Shown piece by piece: positions 1 through 3,402 of a DNA stretch of 5,963 bases; position 1 is the stretch's first letter, and each line of letters begins with the position of its first letter. The DNA is from Candidatus Solincola jinzensis (GTDB lineage: Bacteria; Actinomycetota; Geothermincolia; Geothermincolales; RBG-13-55-18): NCBI GenBank assembly GCA_015711875.1, contig JACVJG010000210.1, forward strand, positions 1-5,963, read 5' to 3'. The notes under the pieces were generated by a model that ran no database searches, was not told the origin of the DNA, and saw nothing but the letters and a program-made list of their open reading frames with translations. The translations under genes and the position numbers were made by a program.

Positions 1-1
1 G

Positions 2-118
2 GAGAGGAAGCAGTTCGAGACTGCCGATTTCATCCGCTCCCGCCTGCGCGAGATGGGCATACGCGTGGACGACCTGCGCGAGGGGCAACGCTGGAAATTC
101 GTGGGAAGAGAGGAATAG
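2..118 (+). CDS. cysS: Cysteinyl-tRNA synthetase, C-terminal end (partial)
   Basis: Only the last 38 codons are present, entering from the left edge in the frame that starts at base 2 and ending at TAG 116-118. The visible peptide reads ERKQFETADFIRSRLREMGI, continues with a short VDDLREGQRW stretch and ends in KFVGREE. This matches the C-terminal helical anticodon-binding end of CysS, where a K-x-F-x-x-AD-x-IR-x-x-L helix is followed by G-I-x-(V/L)-x-D and a terminal G-x-R-W. The enzyme charges tRNA-Cys with cysteine in the cytoplasm. The identification rests on this short tail and is strengthened by the next genes, rlmB and a yacP-like gene, which follow cysS in many Gram-positive-type genomes. 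The catalytic domain (HIGH and KMSKS motifs, zinc site) lies outside the window. Confidence 0.88.
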   Translation, partial: ERKQFETADFIRSRLREMGIRVDDLREGQRWKFVGREE

Positions 119-220
119 GCCTTTGCTACTGGGGCATCGTCGACTCCATCATCGCCTGGAAACCTCCGGCCCGGGCGGCCGTGTCTAGAAGGGCGGCTGG
201 GACGTGGCCATATGGCGATC

Positions 221-259
221 TGAGCTCGGACGAGGAACGCGTTGAGTCGACCGAGCTCA
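221..259. repeat. Imperfect 39-base palindrome (hairpin potential)
   Basis: TGAGCTCGG at 221-229 is the exact reverse complement of CCGAGCTCA at 251-259. Moving inward, after an A/A mismatch, CGA 231-233 pairs with TCG 247-249. After a small internal loop, the centre is the perfect eight-base palindrome AACGCGTT at 236-243. In total 16 base pairs are possible over 39 bases. There is no T-run directly after it, so it is not a canonical intrinsic terminator. It could be an RNA structure in a cysS-rlmB transcript or a protein-binding dyad. The outer half-site GAGTCGAC (244-251) also has a second, distant partner, GTCGACTC at 139-146. Confidence 0.55.
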
Positions 260-473
260 TGAACAAGTGCATCCCTTTTCAGCCCGGGTGGCCTTGGCGA
301 GAAGGGCGACTGAGGCGGGGCCAGACCCATGCGGGAACCAGAGTCGGGGAAATGGCCGGTCCATGGAGATGAAGGCCGCTTTCATTGCCCCATCAGGCTA
401 TAGGTGGAAACCAGGTATGGTAATAACAAGAGACGCTGGCAGATGAAGCGAGCGGAAAGTGGAGCCTGGAAAA

Positions 474-480
474 GGAAGGA
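474..480 (+). promoter_or_regulatory. Ribosome binding site that fixes the rlmB TTG start
   Basis: GGAAGGA lies six bases before the TTG at 487. No ATG, GTG or TTG occurs in frame between the tandem TAA stops at 421-426 and this TTG. The next in-frame candidate, GTG 502, has no purine-rich site before it. Confidence 0.7.
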
Positions 481-486
481 AACGCA

Positions 487-1227
487 TTGCGGTACGAACA
501 GGTGGAAGGGAGAAGGGCGGTGCTGGAAGCCTTGAAGGGCAGGCGCGCCGCCTATGAGCTCTTGGTGGCGGAGGGCTTGCAACCCGCGAGGATATTGGAC
601 GAGATCATGGCCGCGGCGCGGGCGCGGCGTCTGGGGGTGACCGTCCTGCCGCGGCGCGAGATCGACCGCCTCGCTTCCTCCGAAAACCACCAGGGAGTCA
701 TCTTGAGGGTGGAGCCCTACCGCTATTCCACTTTCAAAAGCGTATACCAGGACCTGGAAAAGAAGAAAGATCCCTTCGTGGTGCTCCTGGACGGCGTGAC
801 CGACCCACGCAACCTCGGCAATGTGGCCAGGACCTGTGAGGCGGCGGGGGTGGACGCGGTCATCCTGCCCCGCAGCCGCGCGGCTCCTGTCACCCCGGCG
901 GTATTCCACTCCTCATCCGGAGCGGTAGAGAACCTCGCCATCGCCACCGTGCCAAACCTTTCCAGCGTGATGCGGGAACTGAAGAAGCTGGGTTTGTGGG
1001 TGGTGGGAGCGGACGCCCGCGCCGAGCAGTCCTGCTTCGAGGCCGACCTCACGGGACCGCTGGCCCTGGTGATGGGATCGGAGGGGGAGGGACTGCACCG
1101 CCTGGTGAGGGAGACCTGCGACACCCTGGTGCGCGTGCCCATGTTCGGCAAGATATCATCCCTCAACGTCTCCGCCGCCGCGGCCATCATCATATACGAG
1201 GCCCTGCGGCAGCGGGGGAGGTTATAG
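487..1227 (+). CDS. rlmB: 23S rRNA (guanosine-2'-O-)-methyltransferase, RlmB/TrmH (SpoU) family
   Basis: This 246-residue protein has the length of E. coli RlmB (243). Residues about 5-80 form the SpoU substrate-binding domain, with the usual E-G-RRAVLEAL opening and the S-x-x-x-HQGV turn at 65-71. Residues about 96-245 form the SPOUT methyltransferase (alpha/beta knot) domain. Its three family motifs are present: motif 1 at 101-124 with the NLGNVAR core (N109, R115); motif 2 at 194-206 (MGSEGEGL); motif 3 at 217-230 (VPMFGKISSLNVS). RlmB transfers a methyl group from S-adenosylmethionine to the 2'-OH of a conserved guanosine in the 23S rRNA peptidyl-transferase region (G2251 in E. coli). Close paralogues modify other rRNA or tRNA riboses, so the exact target is inferred. 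The start is a TTG with a well-placed ribosome binding site. It lies between cysS and the NYN nuclease gene, as in Bacillus. Confidence 0.92.
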   Translation: MRYEQVEGRRAVLEALKGRRAAYELLVAEGLQPARILDEIMAAARARRLGVTVLPRREIDRLASSENHQGVILRVEPYRYSTFKSVYQDLEKKKDPFVVLLDGVTDPRNLGNVARTCEAAGVDAVILPRSRAAPVTPAVFHSSSGAVENLAIATVPNLSSVMRELKKLGLWVVGADARAEQSCFEADLTGPLALVMGSEGEGLHRLVRETCDTLVRVPMFGKISSLNVSAAAAIIIYEALRQRGRL

Positions 1228-1548
1228 GGCGCCGCTACCAGGAAGCTCCACCTGGCATCCGGATGCCGGGGTCCTTCTTCGGCCGCAATGGATTGGTCAC
1301 GGCACCCTCTCTCGCGGCGCCATCCCGGCGAAGTTCAAGGGGAGGGCACCGCTCCGGCCGCGGGTTCTCGCGGGTGTTTCTCGCGTCGCTTTCCGGAAGA
1401 GCGCTTCCTCATGCGCTCATACATGGTATGCTGATCCGGACAGGTGTTGCCGGGAGCGGACAGTTGATCGCGACGGGCAAGGAAAGCGGCAGGCGGTCCC
1501 ATAACGCCCCGGGCCCGGAGCTATAGCTGGAAAGGAATACATCGGGGC
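1228..1548. other. Gap between rlmB and the NYN gene: no gene, several perfect palindromes
   Basis: These 321 bases hold no gene I can support. An open + frame runs through to 1526, but it begins inside rlmB out of frame and its peptide is low-complexity R/G/S/P of the kind GC-rich DNA gives by chance. Visible structure: CCAGG 1238-1242 facing CCTGG 1251-1255; a perfect 14-base palindrome GGCATCCGGATGCC at 1254-1267; and two back-to-back perfect 10-base palindromes, CCGGGCCCGG 1509-1518 and AGCTATAGCT 1519-1528, just before the next gene's ribosome binding region. None is followed by a T-run, so no intrinsic terminator is called after rlmB. A candidate extended -10 promoter lies at 1424-1432. 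Confidence 0.6.
1424..1432 (+). promoter_or_regulatory. Candidate extended -10 promoter for the NYN gene
   Basis: TGGTATGCT has the TGn extension joined to a TATnnT-type -10 box. The -35 region (TTCCTC at 1405-1410, 16-base spacer) is poor, which an extended -10 promoter can tolerate. Transcription would start near 1439 and give a leader of about 110 bases containing the twin palindromes at 1509-1528. This is a motif match only. Confidence 0.3.
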
Positions 1549-2064
1549 ATGAAAGCTCTGATAGTTGACGGGTACAACCTCATATACGCGCACCAAAAGC
1601 TCTCGCGCCTGGTGGAGTCGGATATGGACGCCGCCAGGGAGGCCCTGGTGAGGGAGCTCATGCCCCTGGCGGCGCCAGGGCGTTATGGCCTGGTGATGGT
1701 GGTCTTCGACGCCGCGGGTTCACCCAATGCGGAGCCGGTCTTCGAGGATCGCGGCGGCCTCTTGGTGGTGTTCACGCGCCGGACGCAGTCGGCGGACGCC
1801 TTCATCGAGAAGGCGGCCCGGCGCATGACCTCGCGTTCCGAGGTGAGCGAGGTAACGGTGGCCACCTCCGACCGCGTGCTGTCCAGCTTGGCCTCGGGCT
1901 TCGGGGCGCGCGCTATAGACGGGCCCTTGCTGCTCGAGATAGCGCGTGAGGCCGTGGACGAGACGCGCGGGGAGATAAGGAGGGCCGCGCCGCGCCGCGT
2001 GCCCCTGGAGGAGAGGGTGAGCGAGGAGGCTCGCCGCCTTCTGGACGAGATGCGCTATGGCTGA
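1549..2064 (+). CDS. NYN-domain (PIN-like) ribonuclease, YacP/Rae1 family
   Basis: At 171 residues this is almost the length of B. subtilis YacP/Rae1 (170). The NYN-domain acidic residues appear in order: D7 in VDGYNLIY (5-13), D54 in VVFDAAG (51-57), D83 and E87 in SADAFIEKAA (81-90), and D108 in VATSD (104-108). These are the expected metal-binding positions of PIN-like nucleases. A basic, helical tail follows (about 130-170, rich in R and E), as in the family. Rae1 is known as a ribosome-associated endoribonuclease that cuts mRNA during translation; that this protein does the same is inferred. The ATG is chosen because the family begins with M-x-x-L-I-V-DGYN. Its ribosome binding site is unusual: GGAAAGGA (1529-1536) lies 12 bases away, with only GGGG (1544-1547) close by. 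The gene sits after rlmB as in Bacillus, but sigH, which follows in Bacillus, is absent. Confidence 0.87.
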   Translation: MKALIVDGYNLIYAHQKLSRLVESDMDAAREALVRELMPLAAPGRYGLVMVVFDAAGSPNAEPVFEDRGGLLVVFTRRTQSADAFIEKAARRMTSRSEVSEVTVATSDRVLSSLASGFGARAIDGPLLLEIAREAVDETRGEIRRAAPRRVPLEERVSEEARRLLDEMRYG

Positions 2065-2102
2065 GACGCGCGCCGGTGGAGTGGCGGTGCAGGTAGCTGA
2101 GT

Positions 2103-2108
2103 TATAAT
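2103..2108 (+). promoter_or_regulatory. -10 box of a promoter for tRNA-Thr
   Basis: A perfect TATAAT lies 11 bases before the first base of the tRNA, in an otherwise GC-rich stretch. Transcription would start about five bases before the mature tRNA end. No good -35 is visible (AGTGGC at 2080-2085 with a 17-base spacer), and there is no TGn extension. Read-through from the NYN gene, which ends at 2064, could also supply the transcript. Confidence 0.5.
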
Positions 2109-2119
2109 CAATGCGGAGA

Positions 2120-2194
2120 GCCGGTGTAGCTCAATGGTAGAGCGTCCGCCTTGTAAGCGGTTGGTTGGAGGTTCGATTCCTCTCACCGGCTCCA
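2120..2194 (+). tRNA. tRNA-Thr, anticodon TGT, CCA encoded
   Basis: A full cloverleaf can be drawn. The acceptor stem is GCCGGTG (2120-2126) with CACCGGC (2184-2190). The D arm is GCTC/GAGC with a seven-base loop. The anticodon stem is TCCGC/GCGGT, whose first pair is a T-T mismatch, and its loop CTTGTAA carries anticodon TGT at 2152-2154. A five-base variable loop follows, then the T arm GGAGG/CCTCT with loop TTCGATT, discriminator T at 2191 and encoded CCA at 2192-2194. TGT reads ACA threonine codons, and by wobble other ACN codons. A threonine tRNA near this cluster fits the translation theme of the left half. Confidence 0.97.
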
Positions 2195-2208
2195 GATCTT
2201 CTCTGGAG
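2190..2208 (+). repeat. Perfect 7-bp inverted repeat overlapping the tRNA CCA end
   Basis: CTCCAGA at 2190-2196 is the exact reverse complement of TCTGGAG at 2202-2208, with a five-base TCTTC loop. The left arm contains the last acceptor-stem base, the discriminator and the CCA of the tRNA. No T-run follows, so it is not a standard intrinsic terminator. In the precursor RNA it would compete with the acceptor stem only at its last pair and could shape 3' processing. Confidence 0.5.
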
Positions 2209-2275
2209 ATCCCAATAGAAGTCCCGCCCCTTATGCGTGGATGCTTTCAACATCGCACTCGCTCTCCGTGCACGC

Positions 2276-3226
2276 TTATCGATTGTGACGGGAAACGAGA
2301 GATCCTTTTCTCGTAGTTCTCCCGTGGCCGTTTGGAGTATAAGGTTGCATTTTCTCTGTTCCTTCCTCCTTGCGCAGGGAGAGGATGACCGAACCCCCGA
2401 TGATGAAAACGATAGAGCCCAGGCGCAGCAGGAACATGCCGGCGCTCCTGGGCATGGGCTCGTGCATGGCCACAATGCCGATGATGATGGGGATGAGGTT
2501 GGACATGCCGGTGGTGATGGGGACCACCACGATGGCCTTTCCCCGCTGCATGGCGGTCTGGTCCAGGACCAGCGTCACGATGGGCAGGATTATTATCATG
2601 TAAAGGTAGGGCGAGAGAAGGGCGTGGCGGAAGCCGTGCTCCCAGAAGCGGCTCCCGAAGTCGTTCCAACCCAGCTTGATGATCACCGCCGTGAGCCCTA
2701 TGAGCACCCCCGAGGCCACGGCGATGAGGTTGGGGGCCTGCTCGCCCTTTTTGGTGATGCCGTTGAAAAGGCTGACCCCGGCCACGATGAAGAAGAAGAT
2801 CACGAAAAACCACAGCACGAAAGGGTTGTAGGAAAAGGCCTTCGAGGGAACCCCGATGAGGCTGCGTCCCAGCATGATAAGCCCCACCACGATGGTGCCT
2901 ATCCCAAGCCAGTCCGAAAGGGTGGGGCGTTCCCCCAGTCTGGTGATGGCCAGCACCGCCAGCACGGCGATGCCCGCGGTGTTGATGGGCTGCACCACCG
3001 AGAGGGGGGCCAGCCCCACCGCGATGGCCTTGATGAGGGTGCCCGCTAGCTGCAAGCCCTGGGCTTCCAGCCATGGGCGGCAGGCGATGAAGGCCTTGAC
3101 CGTCTCCAGGGGTTTCTGCGAGCCGATGAGCGGGAGCTTGTCCAGCTCGCGCTTCTGCATGTACCCGCTGTAGTTGATCATGGTGGTGGCGACCATGGCC
3201 AGCAACACCGCCAGGACGAGAACCAT
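2276..3226 (-). CDS. Multi-pass membrane transporter of the DMT superfamily (EamA/NIPA-like)
   Basis: The 316-residue protein is almost entirely hydrophobic, with about nine membrane segments near residues 1-18, 58-74, 78-95, 105-121, 136-153, 166-184, 206-222, 230-252 and 263-284. Its APLSVVQPINTAGIAVL segment (73-89) and a similar half-repeat later (about 231-256, VVVPITTGMSNLIPIIIG then H-E-P) fit the two-fold repeat of EamA/NIPA-type transporters in the inner membrane. The substrate cannot be read; NIPA relatives carry magnesium, EamA relatives metabolites or drugs. The ATG at 3226 is preceded by GGGAGGT (3232-3238 as ACCTCCC on +), five bases away. Residues 288-316 follow the last membrane segment and use codons unlike the rest (about one third G/C at third positions), so the true ancestral end may be near residue 288. 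The gene lies 157 bases downstream of the MMPL exporter on the same strand. Confidence 0.78.
   Translation of the reverse strand: MVLVLAVLLAMVATTMINYSGYMQKRELDKLPLIGSQKPLETVKAFIACRPWLEAQGLQLAGTLIKAIAVGLAPLSVVQPINTAGIAVLAVLAITRLGERPTLSDWLGIGTIVVGLIMLGRSLIGVPSKAFSYNPFVLWFFVIFFFIVAGVSLFNGITKKGEQAPNLIAVASGVLIGLTAVIIKLGWNDFGSRFWEHGFRHALLSPYLYMIIILPIVTLVLDQTAMQRGKAIVVVPITTGMSNLIPIIIGIVAMHEPMPRSAGMFLLRLGSIVFIIGGSVILSLRKEEGTEKMQPYTPNGHGRTTRKGSLVSRHNR
2288..2325. repeat. Two-part inverted repeat at the DMT gene's 3' end
   Basis: ACGGGA 2288-2293 faces TCCCGT 2320-2325, and inside it ACGAGA 2295-2300 faces TCTCGT 2309-2314 around an eight-base loop. One unpaired base on one side and five on the other separate the stems. 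It lies inside the last codons of the - strand DMT frame, in the convergent zone between the tRNA and the transporter. No T-run follows on either strand, so a terminator role for either transcript is only possible. Confidence 0.45.
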
Positions 3227-3231
3227 CCGCT

Positions 3232-3238
3232 ACCTCCC
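3232..3238 (-). promoter_or_regulatory. Ribosome binding site of the DMT gene
   Basis: On the - strand this reads GGGAGGT, a strong Shine-Dalgarno match ending five bases before the ATG at 3226. It supports this start over downstream candidates. Confidence 0.7.
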
Positions 3239-3242
3239 GATG

Positions 3243-3278
3243 TTCCTTCCTGGCGATATTCTAAGGGCTGGGAAGGAA
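3243..3278. repeat. Inverted repeat around the DMT promoter -10 (possible operator)
   Basis: TTCCTTCC at 3243-3250 and GGAAGGAA at 3271-3278 are exact reverse complements separated by 20 bases. The candidate -10 box lies in the spacer. One arm is in the -35/-10 spacer and the other at the start of the transcript, a placement that would suit a repressor. The arms are pure purine or pyrimidine runs, so chance is a real alternative. Confidence 0.35.
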
Positions 3279-3287
3279 ATGTATAAA
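3258..3287 (-). promoter_or_regulatory. Candidate promoter for the DMT gene
   Basis: On the - strand TTTATA (3287-3282, four of six matches to TTGACA) is followed after 18 bases by TAGAAT (3263-3258, five of six matches to TATAAT). Transcription would start near 3251, giving a leader of about 25 bases. This is the most AT-rich part of the gap between the two transporter genes. It would let the DMT gene be expressed apart from the exporter. Confidence 0.4.
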
Positions 3288-3306
3288 GACTATCTCCCGG
3301 ACACCT

Positions 3307-3402
3307 CTTTTTCACCGCCACCTGTTCGTGCCGTCGCCCTCGTCGCGCTCCAGCCTCTTGCTCAGCGCCTGGCTCCCGCTTTTTCACCGCGACATGTCCG
3401 TG
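3307..3402. repeat. Pair of 24-base imperfect direct repeats at the exporter 3' end
   Basis: Bases 3307-3330 and 3379-3402 agree at 21 of 24 positions, both starting CTTTTTCACCGC on the + strand, and lie exactly 72 bases apart. On the - strand each copy carries a TGA in the exporter's frame: the actual stop (3386-3384) and a second one (3314-3312). The DNA between the copies does not resemble the DNA before the first copy, so a clean tandem duplication of a 72-base unit is not evident. Confidence 0.7.

Larger units (their letters stand above)
119..486. other. Gap between cysS and rlmB: no gene, palindrome-rich
   Basis: I see no convincing gene in these 368 bases. A 63-codon open frame from GTG 181 to 372 matches no family I know and lacks a Shine-Dalgarno sequence. 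In Bacillus-type gene order this slot holds mrnC (Mini-RNase III), but no trace of its motifs is visible in any + frame. The stretch is unusually full of six-base palindromes: GTCGAC 139 and 246, CCCGGG 170 and 283, CGGCCG 176, TCTAGA 184, TGGCCA 205, CATATG 209, GAGCTC 222 and 253, ACGCGT 237, TCATGA 257 and CCATGG 361. One larger dyad lies at 221-259. No known riboswitch or T-box pattern was recognised. The last part carries tandem TAA stops (421-426) in the rlmB frame and the rlmB ribosome binding site. Confidence 0.6.

Noticed and set aside
139..288. Leftover cloning vector polylinker
   Set aside because: The sites resemble common cloning sites but are 4-60 bases apart, repeat only as single six-mers, and sit between genes in natural order. 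No vector sequence is recognisable. An artefact cannot be fully excluded without reads.
181..372. 63-codon + frame between cysS and rlmB as a small gene or an mrnC remnant
   Set aside because: GTG start without a ribosome binding site, no hydrophobic or repeated pattern, and no likeness to Mini-RNase III motifs.
119..486. Known riboswitch, T-box, SRP RNA or other standard RNA in the cysS-rlmB gap
   Set aside because: None of the conserved cores I know for fluoride, cyclic-di-GMP or T-box leaders or SRP RNA could be found.
382..909. - strand open frame opposite the start of rlmB
   Set aside because: No family likeness; it mirrors the strong codon bias of rlmB on the other strand.
996..1526. 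+ frame running from inside rlmB through the following gap
   Set aside because: It overlaps rlmB out of frame and yields R/G/S/P-rich sequence with no recognisable domain.
2237..3074. Long open frames on both strands overlapping the DMT gene
   Set aside because: The + strand frame and the alternative - strand frame give histidine/glycine/arginine-rich peptides. Only the 2276-3226 - strand frame gives a coherent multi-pass membrane protein with a ribosome binding site.
3384..3386. TGA recoded as an amino acid, allowing a longer exporter
   Set aside because: Trp is encoded by TGG throughout, the NYN gene ends naturally in TGA, and no selenocysteine insertion context is evident.
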